Notes under the pieces: generated by a model | The model's database searches: none | Told to the model about the DNA's origin: nothing | What the model saw: the letters and a program-made list of their open reading frames with translations, nothing else | Origin: an uncultured Polaribacter sp. | GTDB lineage: Bacteria; Bacteroidota; Bacteroidia; Flavobacteriales; Flavobacteriaceae | Assembly (NCBI GenBank): GCA_913050305.1 | Contig: CAJXAS010000009.1 | Span: 1-22,895, forward strand | Direction: 5' to 3' | DNA length: 22,895 nucleotides | Made by a program: the position numbers and the translations under genes | Shown here: one piece after another, positions 7,552 to 15,451 of the stretch | Layout: each line of letters starts with the position of its first letter | How positions within the stretch are numbered: the first letter of the stretch is position 1

Positions 7552-7581
7552 TTGCACAATTTAAAAAACGTTGTATATTTG
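7552..7581 (+). promoter_or_regulatory. Promoter for tRNA-Glu and rpsT
   Basis: TTG at 7552-7554, a 19-bp spacer and TATATTTG at 7574-7581 match the Bacteroidota consensus TTG-N17-23-TAnnTTTG closely. The predicted start point is about 7588, roughly 25 nt before the tRNA. It is one of the two cleanest promoters in the window (with purH), as expected for a tRNA and ribosomal-protein unit. Confidence 0.75.
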
Positions 7582-7612
7582 CACCCGCAATTGAGGCATA
7601 CTTAATTGTTCT

Positions 7613-7684
7613 GGTCCGTTCGTCTAGGGGTTAGGACGCATGGTTTTCATCCATGTAACACGGGTTCGATTCCCGTACGGACTA
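7613..7684 (+). tRNA. tRNA-Glu (anticodon UUC)
   Basis: The cloverleaf can be folded by eye. The acceptor stem is ggtccgt/acggact (7613-7619 with 7677-7683; the first pair is a G-U wobble), with discriminator A at 7684. A D-arm lies at about 7622-7637. The anticodon stem is catgg/ccatg with loop TTTTCAT, whose positions 34-36 are TTC, reading GAA (Glu). The T-arm is acggg-ttcgatt-cccgt. The 3' CCA is not encoded (the sequence continues CAA). It lies between proS and rpsT, 34 bp before rpsT with no terminator between, so rpsT is probably read from the same promoter. Confidence 0.96.
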
Positions 7685-7718
7685 CAAAAGTTTTAATAAA
7701 AAAACGAAACAAGAAATT

Positions 7719-7970
7719 ATGGCAAATCACAAGTCAGCATTAAAGAGAATTAGAAGTAACGAAGCTAAAAGATTACGTAACAAGTATCAACACAAAACGG
7801 CAAGAAATGCTGTTAGAGATTTGCGTACATCAGAAGACAAGAAAGAAGCAGAAGGTAAGTTAAATACTGTAATTTCTATGTTAGATAAATTAGCTAAGAA
7901 CAATATTATTCACAAGAATAAAGCAGCCAATTTAAAATCTCAATTGACAAAGCACGTATCTGCAATGTAA
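7719..7970 (+). CDS. rpsT: 30S ribosomal protein S20
   Basis: 83-aa, lysine/arginine-rich, all-helical small-subunit protein that binds 16S rRNA. The N terminus 'MANHKSALKRIRSNEAKRLRNKYQHKTARNAVR' and the C-terminal 'LAKNNIIHKNKAANLKSQLTKHV' are the S20 signature. Length is normal. The ATG is in the usual position, 34 bp after tRNA-Glu. A strong hairpin terminator follows 28 bp after the stop. There is no sign of a regulatory leader structure between the tRNA and the start codon beyond the tRNA itself. Confidence 0.97.
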   Translation: MANHKSALKRIRSNEAKRLRNKYQHKTARNAVRDLRTSEDKKEAEGKLNTVISMLDKLAKNNIIHKNKAANLKSQLTKHVSAM

Positions 7971-7997
7971 GATTTTACATTTTGGTAAAAAACTAAG

Positions 7998-8030
7998 AAC
8001 TCTGAATATTTATATTCAGAGTTTTTTATT
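7998..8030 (+). terminator. Intrinsic terminator after rpsT
   Basis: A 12-bp perfect stem (aactctgaatat at 7998-8009, atattcagagtt at 8012-8023) is followed by a run of six T ending at 8027. On the minus strand a T-rich stretch also follows, so it may also stop transcription arriving from rodA about 130 bp away, where I see no other hairpin. Confidence 0.85.
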
Positions 8031-8153
8031 GTTTATAAGTTAACTGAGCACCAACTACTTACAGTCTCAAATTTAAAAGACTTAGAGGCAACTTAAAAGT
8101 ATTATAGGATAACGTAAGAAATTAATTTTACAAGCATTACATCTTAACACCCT

Positions 8154-9434
8154 CTACCAATCATAGCCTTTATGTGCATCTAATCTTATAAATATAAAGA
8201 GTAAGATTGTAAAACCCCAAAGAGATGACCCACCATAACTAAAGAACGGCAAAGGAATACCTACCGTTGGAAACAAACCTATTACCATTCCTATATTTAC
8301 AATTACATGAAAAAACAGAATTGAAGCCAAACCATATCCATAGATTCTTCCGAATTTATTGGTATGTGTTTCTGCCAAATAAATAACCCGATACATCAAT
8401 AACATAAATAATATAATAACTAAAGAACTTCCTAAGAAACCCCACTCTTCTCCAACAACACTAAATATGTAATCTGTGTGCTGTTCGGGTACAAAATCTC
8501 CTTGCGTTAAGTCTCCTTTTAAAAATCCTTTTCCTGAGAGCCCTCCAGAACTAATTGTTAATTCAGATTGGTGTGAATTATAACCAATTCCCTGGCTATC
8601 TTGTTTTAGACCTAAAAGAATCTCAAAACGGTCTCTATGATGCTGTTTAAATATATTATTATATGTAAAGCCAGTACCTATAATAAAAATAGTAATAATA
8701 GCATAGCCAGCTATTATTTTATACCAATTAAAACGAAGGAAGCGCTTTCCCCCTCTATAAATTGCATAGACTGTGAAAATTGTAAGTAATATAAGTAAAC
8801 TTGATAAAACCAAGGTTACACCCAATAAAATCGTAAGTAAAAACAATACAATTAACAAAGCACCAAGAATAATATAATTTAAGGTTAAACCCTCTCTATG
8901 TAATACAAAGAAAAAAGCTACATAAATAAGAGCAGAACCTACATCTGGCTGCAGTGTAATCAAGAAAGCAGGTGTAAATATTACTATAAATGCCTTAATT
9001 TGATTCTTAATTAATTTAAAATTATACTGCCTATCACTTATTAGTTTCGCCACAGCTAAAGCCGTAAATGCTTTTACAAACTCTGAAGGTTGTAAACCTA
9101 ATACCCCAAAATTATACCATGATGTTGCTCCATTTATTGTTTTGCCAAAAAAGAACAATCCTACAAGAGATAAAAGAGAAACTAAATAAAATATGATTGA
9201 AAACTTTTCATAAAATTTAGCATTAAAAAAAAGAATAATAATAATTAACGGAATGGTTAAAAATATAAATATCAATTGTTTACCGTATTCCGTTGAAAAA
9301 CTAAGTAGCTCTAAATCTTCATCAGTTTTTGAAGCTGAATAAATATTTAACCAGCCAAAACTGACTAAAATTACAAATAGCGCAACCAAAAGCCAATCGA
9401 CCCCCGCAAAAATATTATTACCTTCTTGCCGCAA
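8154..9434 (-). CDS. rodA: Peptidoglycan glycosyltransferase RodA (SEDS family)
   Basis: 426-aa polytopic membrane protein (about ten hydrophobic segments) that polymerises lipid II glycan strands in the elongasome with the transpeptidase PBP2. Family marks are 'GATSWYNFGVLGLQPSEFVKA' at 102-122 (with Trp106), 'ITLQPDVGSALIY' at 159-171, 'GIGYNSHQSELTISSGGLSGKG' at 282-303, and 'VPEQHTDYIFSVVGEEWG' at 315-332. Asp321 there corresponds to the catalytic Asp of the SEDS loop. 'GIPLPFFSYGGSS' follows at 392-404. Its start lies within the last 17 bp of mrdA, so translation is probably coupled. Last gene of the mre/mrd operon. The large mid-protein hydrophobic block (about 186-255) is within family variation. 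Confidence 0.95.
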   Translation of the reverse strand: MRQEGNNIFAGVDWLLVALFVILVSFGWLNIYSASKTDEDLELLSFSTEYGKQLIFIFLTIPLIIIILFFNAKFYEKFSIIFYLVSLLSLVGLFFFGKTINGATSWYNFGVLGLQPSEFVKAFTALAVAKLISDRQYNFKLIKNQIKAFIVIFTPAFLITLQPDVGSALIYVAFFFVLHREGLTLNYIILGALLIVLFLLTILLGVTLVLSSLLILLTIFTVYAIYRGGKRFLRFNWYKIIAGYAIITIFIIGTGFTYNNIFKQHHRDRFEILLGLKQDSQGIGYNSHQSELTISSGGLSGKGFLKGDLTQGDFVPEQHTDYIFSVVGEEWGFLGSSLVIILFMLLMYRVIYLAETHTNKFGRIYGYGLASILFFHVIVNIGMVIGLFPTVGIPLPFFSYGGSSLWGFTILLFIFIRLDAHKGYDW

Positions 9435-11304
9435 TTGTATCTATTTTAGGTATTAATTTATTGTATTCTTCCTGTAAACTAATATTTAACATACTTGTCT
9501 CCCTGTGCGCTGTTGCTTCAGAAATCTCACCATTTAAATACTTCTCTATCATTAAACTTGTTATCGGAGCAGCGATTCTAGAACCATAACCTCCATTTTC
9601 TACAAAAATAGCAATCGCTATTTTAGGATTATCTTTTGGAGCAAAAGCAACTAAAATAGAATGATCTTCTAGCTTTATTCTTTTACCGCTTACTACAGTA
9701 TAATTTTCTGAAGTTCCAGTTTTACCACAAATATCTATTCCTTTCACTTGACTCCATTTTCCTGTTCCTGTTTTAAAAACCTCATACATCGCATCTATTA
9801 CTGGACTAAAATGTTTTTTATCAATCGTAGTTTGTTTTTTCTCTGTAAAACTGGCGTTCTCTATTGGTCTTTTATTAACACCTTTTAAAATATGTGGTGT
9901 AAAGAAATAACCCTTATTTGCAATAGCAGCTGTAAAATTAGCTAATTGAATTGGTGTTGTTTGCACTTCTCCTTGCCCTATTGCATTTGATATATTTGTA
10001 GAAGCATTCCAAGAATATCGGTACATCTGATCGTAATACTTACCTGTAGGAATTAATCCAGGACTTCCCTGGGGTAAATCATATCCTAAATAATTTCCTA
10101 AACCAAAACTCTTTACATGAGCACTCCAATTATCTAACCCTTGAGATGGCTTGTTATTTTTTTCTACAATTCTCTTATAAGTATTTGCAAAATAGCTATT
10201 ACAGGATTTAGAAATAGCTGTTTTTAATTGTATTGGCCTGCCGAAAATATCACAATGGCAACCCATAAACTCATTCTTTCTATTCCCGTACCTGTAGCCA
10301 TTATAACAATAAAAAGAAGTTTGTTCAGATATTACCCCTTCTTGCAAACCTATCAAAGCATTCATTATTTTAAATGGAGAACCAGGAGGATAGGAAGCTT
10401 TTAAACCTCTATCATAAGTTGGTTTCTCTAAACTTTTTGGGTCCATTAAAATAGTTGAATTTTCAGAACGCTTTCTACCAACTAACATATTAGGGTCATA
10501 AGAAGGTGCCGTTACTAAAGCCAAAATTTCTCCAGTAGCAGGTTCTAAAGCTACAATACCTCCTCTTTTACCTACCATTAATTTCTGAGCGTATTGTTGT
10601 AATTCTATATCTAAAGTTAGGGTTAGATCTTTACCCCTTTCAGCTAAAGTATCTTGTTCTCCGTTCTTAAAAGAGCCAGTAATTTTGTTAAGATTATTTC
10701 TATTAAATAATTTTTTACCCTTAATCCCTCTTAAAAAATTTTCATATTGTTTTTCAATACCATCTTTACCTATTAATTCTCCTGCTTGATAATACGTGTT
10801 CTTTTTTGCTAACTGTTCATTGACCTCACCAATATAACCTAAAACATTTGCTGCTGCATTAATAGGGTACTTCCGAATTACTCTTTTTTGAATAAAAAAA
10901 CCACCGTATTTATGTAATTTTTCTTGAAGGAAAGCAAAATCTTCTTTTGCTAATTGTTTTAAAAAAACAGATGGAAGATAAGAAGCATACCTGCTTGCCT
11001 TATTATACCTCTTAACAAAATCTTCAATATCTATTTTTAAAAGTTTACAGAATTCTAAAGTGTCTATCTGTTTTACTTTATTGGGCTGAATCATTACATC
11101 ATAAGAAAGTTGATTGGCAACCAATAAAACTCCGTTTCTATCATAGATATAACCTCTCTCTGGGTAATCAAAAACTGTTTTTACAGCTTCATTATTTAAA
11201 GGGTCATAACTTTCACCTTTTAGTATTTGAAGCTGAAATAGACGCCCTATAAAGACGACACCTATTATGGTAATTAAAAAATACAATAAAAAACTTTTTT
11301 GCAT
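9418..11304 (-). CDS. mrdA: Penicillin-binding protein 2 (elongasome transpeptidase)
   Basis: 628-aa bitopic class B PBP that cross-links peptidoglycan during side-wall growth. One N-terminal membrane helix (about 5-27) is followed by the PBP dimerisation/pedestal domain ('YPERGYIYDRNGVLLVAN' at 47-64, 'YPINAAANVLGYIGEV' at 146-161). The transpeptidase domain runs from about 245. The catalytic motifs are intact: SxxK is Ser309-Pro-Phe-Lys312 in 'YPPGSPFK', SxN is Ser367-Cys-Asn369, and KTG is Lys528-Thr-Gly530 in 'CGKTGTSEN'. The start ATG shares one base with the mreD stop (TAATG), a classic coupling arrangement, and the 3' end overlaps rodA by 17 bp. Three consecutive Cys-containing turns near 333-351 (Cys333, Cys349, Cys351) are notable in an otherwise Cys-poor periplasmic protein. 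Confidence 0.96.
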   Translation of the reverse strand: MQKSFLLYFLITIIGVVFIGRLFQLQILKGESYDPLNNEAVKTVFDYPERGYIYDRNGVLLVANQLSYDVMIQPNKVKQIDTLEFCKLLKIDIEDFVKRYNKASRYASYLPSVFLKQLAKEDFAFLQEKLHKYGGFFIQKRVIRKYPINAAANVLGYIGEVNEQLAKKNTYYQAGELIGKDGIEKQYENFLRGIKGKKLFNRNNLNKITGSFKNGEQDTLAERGKDLTLTLDIELQQYAQKLMVGKRGGIVALEPATGEILALVTAPSYDPNMLVGRKRSENSTILMDPKSLEKPTYDRGLKASYPPGSPFKIMNALIGLQEGVISEQTSFYCYNGYRYGNRKNEFMGCHCDIFGRPIQLKTAISKSCNSYFANTYKRIVEKNNKPSQGLDNWSAHVKSFGLGNYLGYDLPQGSPGLIPTGKYYDQMYRYSWNASTNISNAIGQGEVQTTPIQLANFTAAIANKGYFFTPHILKGVNKRPIENASFTEKKQTTIDKKHFSPVIDAMYEVFKTGTGKWSQVKGIDICGKTGTSENYTVVSGKRIKLEDHSILVAFAPKDNPKIAIAIFVENGGYGSRIAAPITSLMIEKYLNGEISEATAHRETSMLNISLQEEYNKLIPKIDTIAARR

Positions 11305-11807
11305 TATTGCTTTTTAGAGAAAATATAAATTGATAAAAAATATAATATTAAAGTAAATGCACTTGAATAAAGTGTATTTAAAACTACATGAGACATATTT
11401 TGAAAACTAAAGTTAGCAAAAGAAAATAACAAAAAATGATGCAGTACTGTTAAAGTTACAATATAATTGAATTTTTTTCCAAAAGACTCTAAATTTAATT
11501 TAAAAAAAGGGTAATCCACTTCAAATTTATTAAAGAAAACTCTGATAAAAAATAATCTGAAGTATGAAATTGTTACTAATGAAAAAGCGTGAATTCCTCC
11601 TGAATCAGAAAAAAAATCGATACTTAAACCCAAAGCGAAAGAAAGTAACAAAAAAACAAATCTATTTTTCTTCAGTGGGTACAAGAAAACAAAAGTGATA
11701 TATAAATACGGATTTACATATCCTAAAAACAAAATATTATTCAATACAAAAACTTGTAAAAAAACCAAGAACACAAATAGCAATCCAAAATATACTGTTT
11801 TATTCAT
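11304..11807 (-). CDS. mreD: Rod shape-determining protein MreD
   Basis: 167-aa, strongly hydrophobic inner-membrane protein with about five transmembrane segments (for example 5-30, 36-50, 52-68, 75-93, 110-130 and the last about 140-162). MreD links the MreB/MreC scaffold to the elongasome. Sequence motifs are poor in this family. The call rests on size, hydrophobic profile, 'YVNPYLYITFVFLYPLKKNRFVFLLLSFALGLSIDFFSDSGGIHAFS' at about 30-76, which is the typical MreD core, and its place between mreC and mrdA. It overlaps mreC by 8 bp and mrdA by 1 bp. Confidence 0.9.
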   Translation of the reverse strand: MNKTVYFGLLFVFLVFLQVFVLNNILFLGYVNPYLYITFVFLYPLKKNRFVFLLLSFALGLSIDFFSDSGGIHAFSLVTISYFRLFFIRVFFNKFEVDYPFFKLNLESFGKKFNYIVTLTVLHHFLLFSFANFSFQNMSHVVLNTLYSSAFTLILYFLSIYIFSKKQ

Positions 11808-12624
11808 TTCCTGAATTTTCTAAACGTTTAATTTCTACTTTCTGTAAATTTTTAATAACATAAACAGGTCCAATTACAGACATATCATTAAATAATTTTA
11901 CGTTAATTACGTTGTCTACAGCATTGTCATTATTTATTTCAATTACTTTTCCTATTAAAATTCCTTCTGGAAAAATTGCAGACTTACCACCAGTTTCTAT
12001 AGTGTCTCCAATTTTAACAGGTGCCTGTCTTGGAATATCTATTAATTGCACTGTGTTATAATCTAAACCATTCCATTGTAACGTACCAAAATAGCCATTT
12101 TTTAACCTTGCGTTTATCTTAGTGTTTTTATTTAAAATAGATTGAATTCTCCCATAATTAGGTGACAAATTATCTGTAAACCCAATAATCCCTTTAGCGT
12201 TAACAACAGCCATCTCTTTACTTAAACCGGCAATTGCACCTTTATCAATAGTTAAAAAATTAAACGCTTTTGAATAACTATTATTGATGATTTTAGCGCT
12301 TGTATAGGTGTATTTTTGATAATATTTTACGGTATCAATAACGATTGAATCCACTGTAAAAGAAGTATTTGTTTTTTGGTTTAGAAAGTTTCTTAAAAGG
12401 GTATTTTCTTCTATAAGTTGAGTATTTGTAGCTTTTAAACTAAAATAATCAGAAATATCAGAAACTCTACTATACAAACCACCAGTTAAAGCATTTGCAG
12501 AATTAATGTATTTACTGTTTTGAAAATTAAGATTGTTAAAAATAAGTGTCAAGGCAATAAATTGCAGGAATAAAAAGAATAAAAAATATTTAAACTTTTG
12601 AAAAAAGTAAATAAGTTGTTGCAT
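11800..12624 (-). CDS. mreC: Rod shape-determining protein MreC
   Basis: 274-aa bitopic periplasmic scaffold of the elongasome. A short basic N terminus is followed by one membrane helix (about 12-30) and a coiled-coil-like stretch ('SDISDYFSLKATNTQLIEENTLLRNFLNQK', about 55-85). The two-beta-barrel MreC core is marked by 'AKIINNSYSKAFNFLTIDKGAIAGLSKEMAVVNAKGIIGFTDNLSPNYGRIQSILNKNTKINARLKN' (about 114-177) and 'GGKSAIFPEGILIGKVIEI' (about 212-230). MreC binds PBP2 and MreD. It lies 20 bp after mreB and its 3' end overlaps mreD by 8 bp. Confidence 0.95.
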   Translation of the reverse strand: MQQLIYFFQKFKYFLFFLFLQFIALTLIFNNLNFQNSKYINSANALTGGLYSRVSDISDYFSLKATNTQLIEENTLLRNFLNQKTNTSFTVDSIVIDTVKYYQKYTYTSAKIINNSYSKAFNFLTIDKGAIAGLSKEMAVVNAKGIIGFTDNLSPNYGRIQSILNKNTKINARLKNGYFGTLQWNGLDYNTVQLIDIPRQAPVKIGDTIETGGKSAIFPEGILIGKVIEINNDNAVDNVINVKLFNDMSVIGPVYVIKNLQKVEIKRLENSGNE

Positions 12625-12644
12625 TTTTTAGAACTCCTAAAATA

Positions 12645-13673
12645 TTATTTCATTAATACACTCTTGTATTTATCTAATTCTTTTAAAGCAATTCCTGTTC
12701 CACGAACTACTGCTCTTAAAGGATCTTCTGCAACATAAACAGGTAAGTCTGTTTTTCTAGAAAGCCTCTTATCTAAACCCCTTAGCATAGAACCACCTCC
12801 AGCTAAATAAATACCTGTATTGTAAATATCTGCTGCCAATTCTGGCGGAGTCTTAGATAATGTTTCCATAACTGCATCTTCTATTCTTAAAATAGATTTA
12901 TCTAAGGCTTTTGCAATTTCTCTATAAGAAACTTGCACTTGCTTTGGCTTACCACTTAACAAGTCTCTACCTTGAACCAACATGTCATCTGGTGGAGTTT
13001 CTAAATCTTCTGTAGCTGCACCAATCGTAATTTTTATTTTCTCTGCAGTAGTTTCTCCAACATGCAGGTTATGCTGTGTGCGCATATAATACATTATATC
13101 ATTTGTAAATAAGTCTCCTGCTACTTTTACAGATTGATCACAAACAATACCAGCCAAAGCAATAACAGCAATTTCTGTTGTACCACCACCAATATCTATA
13201 ATCATATTCCCCTTTGGCTCCATAATATCTATACCAACACCAATTGCAGCTGCCATAGGCTCATAAATTAAATAGATTTCTTTAGCATTCATGTGTTTCG
13301 CAGAATCCCTTACAGCACGTTTTTCTACTTCTGTAATTCCAGACGGAATACAAATAACCATTCTTAATGCGGGTGGAAATAACTTCTTTTTAATTGATGG
13401 AATCTGTTTTACAAATTCTTTAATCATTTCTTCTGAAGCTTGAAAATCTGCAATAACCCCGTCTTTTAATGGACGGATAGTTTTGATATTTTCATGGGTT
13501 TTTCCTTGCATTAAGTTGGCTTCTTTACCAATTGCAATAATTTTACCCGTAGTTCTGTCTCTTGCTACAATAGAAGGACTATCAATAACCACTTTTCCTT
13601 TGTGAATTATTAATGTATTTGCGGTTCCTAAATCGATCGCAATATCTTCGGTCATAAAATCAAAAAAACCCAT
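12645..13673 (-). CDS. mreB: Rod shape-determining protein MreB (bacterial actin)
   Basis: 342-aa actin-like ATPase that forms membrane-bound filaments guiding side-wall synthesis. All actin-fold nucleotide motifs are visible: phosphate-1 'DLGTANT' at 14-20, connect-1 region 'LIYEPMAAAIGVG' at 135-147, phosphate-2 'IDIGGGTTEIAVI' at 159-171, and the adenosine motif 'LAGGGSMLRGLD' at 290-301. The N-terminal 'MGFFDFMTED' is the amphipathic, membrane-binding style seen in many Gram-negative MreBs. Normal length. It is the first gene of the five-gene mre/mrd operon and has a candidate promoter directly upstream. Highly confident. Confidence 0.98.
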   Translation of the reverse strand: MGFFDFMTEDIAIDLGTANTLIIHKGKVVIDSPSIVARDRTTGKIIAIGKEANLMQGKTHENIKTIRPLKDGVIADFQASEEMIKEFVKQIPSIKKKLFPPALRMVICIPSGITEVEKRAVRDSAKHMNAKEIYLIYEPMAAAIGVGIDIMEPKGNMIIDIGGGTTEIAVIALAGIVCDQSVKVAGDLFTNDIMYYMRTQHNLHVGETTAEKIKITIGAATEDLETPPDDMLVQGRDLLSGKPKQVQVSYREIAKALDKSILRIEDAVMETLSKTPPELAADIYNTGIYLAGGGSMLRGLDKRLSRKTDLPVYVAEDPLRAVVRGTGIALKELDKYKSVLMK

Positions 13674-13709
13674 AAAATATTTTTAGTTATTATTTTTACT
13701 CATGTATTA

Positions 13710-13736
13710 CAAAGCTACTAAAATTCTAATTGCAAA
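13710..13736 (-). promoter_or_regulatory. Candidate promoter of the mreB operon
   Basis: On the minus strand TAGCTTTG (13717-13710) is an exact TAnnTTTG -7 box, 37 bp before the mreB ATG. A TTTG (13736-13733) lies 15 bp upstream of it, which is shorter than the usual 17-23 bp spacing, so the -33 assignment is weaker than the -7. The purH gene ends at 13751, so the promoter is squeezed into the 77-bp gap. Confidence 0.55.
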
Positions 13737-13750
13737 TAACCTATATATTC

Positions 13751-15280
13751 TTAATGTTTAAAATGCCTAGTTCCTGTCATTACCATAGATATATTATTTT
13801 TATTACAATAGTCAATACTTAATTGATCTTTAATAGAACCTCCAGGCTGTATCACACTTTTTATACCTGCATTATCTGCAATCTCTACACAATCTGGAAA
13901 AGGAAAAAAAGCATCACTTGCCATTACACATCCGTTTAAGTCAAATTTAAAAGAATTTGCCTTTTCTATTGCTTGGTTCAAAGCATCTACTCTACTTGTT
14001 TGCCCTGTACCCCCTGCTAACAACTGCTTATTTTTAACTAAGATAATGGTATTTGACTTAGTGTTTTTACACAATTTAGATGCAAATAATAAGTCTTCTA
14101 TCTCACTTGCTGTTGGATTCGTATTAGTAACGTATTTCAAATCTGATAATTGATCTGTAATACTATCTTTATCTTGAACTAAATTACCATTTAAGCAAGT
14201 TCTAATTGTTGTTGTAGGTAATTTAACTTCTTTTTTAATTAGGATAATTCTATTCTTTTTTCCTTTTAAGATTGTTAAAGCTTCATTTGAATAACTTGGC
14301 GCAATTACTACTTCACAAAACAAAGTATGAATTTCTTCCGCAGTTGCAGCATCTATTTCTGTATTTGCAATTAAAACCCCTCCAAAAGCAGAAACAGGGT
14401 CACCTGCCAAAGCATCTACATACGCTTGTTTTATGGTATCTCTTTGTGCAAAACCACATGCATTATTATGCTTTAAGATAGCAAAAGTTGGTGCCTCACC
14501 TCTAAACTCTTCGATTAAGTTTACAGCAGCATCTACATCAAGTAAGTTGTTATAGCTTAACTCCTTACCATGTAATTTATCGAAAATTGTTTCTAGGTCT
14601 CCAAAGAAATAACCCTTTTGATGCGGGTTTTCTCCATATCTTAAAACTTGTGCATTTGTTTCACTAACTTTTAAAGTAGGCTCTTCACCAGCGTTAAAAT
14701 AATTAAAAATAGCAGTGTCGTAATGTGAAGAAATATTAAAGGACTTTGCAGCAAATTTCTTTCTCTGTGCAATTGTGGTTTCTCCATTATTTTGAGATAA
14801 AATATCTAAAAAATCATCGTATTGATTCATTGATGACACCGTAAAAGTATCTTTAAAATTTTTTGCAGATGCTCTAATTAAAGAAATTCCACCAATATCA
14901 ATTTTTTCAACAATATCTTGCTCAGTTGCTCCTGAAGCAACTGTCTTTTCAAAAGGATATAAATCTACAATTACCAAGTCTATCTGCGGAATATTATATT
15001 CTTCTAATTCAGCGATGTCACTTTCATTGTCTTGTCTGTTTAAAATTCCTCCAAAAACCTTTGGATGAAGCGTCTTAACTCGTCCACCTAGAATAGAAGG
15101 GTACGAAGTAACTTCATCAACAGGAACTACGTTTATTCCGAGTTCTTTGATAAATTTTTCTGTTCCTCCGGTTGAATAAATAGTTACATTTAAATCGTTC
15201 AATTTTTGTACGATTGGTGCCAAACCATCTTTGTGAAATACCGATATTAATGCGGATTTAATTGTTTTTGCAGTGCTCAT
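13751..15280 (-). CDS. purH: Bifunctional AICAR transformylase/IMP cyclohydrolase
   Basis: 509-aa bifunctional enzyme for the last two steps of purine synthesis (10-formyl-THF-dependent formylation of AICAR, then ring closure to IMP). The N-terminal MGS-like IMP cyclohydrolase domain (about 1-195) shows 'IYSTGGTEKFI' at 34-44 and 'SILGGRVKTLHPKVFGGIL' at 62-80. The transformylase domain (about 205-509) shows 'LRYGENPHQKGYFF' at 213-226, the catalytic 'LKHNNACGFA' at 269-278 (Lys270/His271), 'GDPVSAFGG' at 293-301, 'GGTGQTSRVDA' at 423-433, 'ASDAFFPFPD' at 454-463 and the terminal 'GTRHFKH'. Length is normal for the family. It is a single-gene unit with its own promoter, upstream of but separate from mreB. 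Confidence 0.97.
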   Translation of the reverse strand: MSTAKTIKSALISVFHKDGLAPIVQKLNDLNVTIYSTGGTEKFIKELGINVVPVDEVTSYPSILGGRVKTLHPKVFGGILNRQDNESDIAELEEYNIPQIDLVIVDLYPFEKTVASGATEQDIVEKIDIGGISLIRASAKNFKDTFTVSSMNQYDDFLDILSQNNGETTIAQRKKFAAKSFNISSHYDTAIFNYFNAGEEPTLKVSETNAQVLRYGENPHQKGYFFGDLETIFDKLHGKELSYNNLLDVDAAVNLIEEFRGEAPTFAILKHNNACGFAQRDTIKQAYVDALAGDPVSAFGGVLIANTEIDAATAEEIHTLFCEVVIAPSYSNEALTILKGKKNRIILIKKEVKLPTTTIRTCLNGNLVQDKDSITDQLSDLKYVTNTNPTASEIEDLLFASKLCKNTKSNTIILVKNKQLLAGGTGQTSRVDALNQAIEKANSFKFDLNGCVMASDAFFPFPDCVEIADNAGIKSVIQPGGSIKDQLSIDYCNKNNISMVMTGTRHFKH

Positions 15281-15304
15281 TTAGTTGTTGTGTTGTTAAG
15301 CTAA

Positions 15305-15335
15305 CAAAATTAGTGAAAGGAACCTTGCAAGGCAA
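15305..15335 (-). promoter_or_regulatory. purH promoter with overlapping palindrome
   Basis: On the minus strand TTG (15335-15333), a 20-bp spacer and TAATTTTG (15312-15305) match the Bacteroidota consensus. The -7 box is 24 bp upstream of the purH ATG, giving a leader of about 18 nt. A perfect 10-bp palindrome, ccttgcaagg (15323-15332), lies directly between the two elements, abutting the -33, where a repressor could compete with RNA polymerase. Promoter match is seen; operator function is inferred. Confidence 0.65.
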
Positions 15336-15451
15336 TAAAAGATAGTAACAATACTAGGAAGTAATTAACAACTGTGCTAAAATCAATTCTTTTTTAAACC
15401 TTATGATAAACTTGACGCTGCTTTCAATTTTGATTTTAATACATGTTTTTG

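Noticed and set aside
7434..7634. 66-codon plus-strand frame overlapping the proS end and running into tRNA-Glu
   Set aside because: It overlaps proS in another frame, crosses the A/T palindrome and enters the tRNA; no family features.
10361..10390. PBP2 active-site serine context PGSPFK instead of the common PGSTFK
   Set aside because: The SxxK motif needs only Ser and Lys; a Pro at the second position is tolerated variation, so not taken as inactivation.
14272..14481. 69-codon plus-strand ORF inside purH
   Set aside because: Antisense to a conserved part of purH, Leu/His/Gln-rich and without features; a codon-composition shadow.
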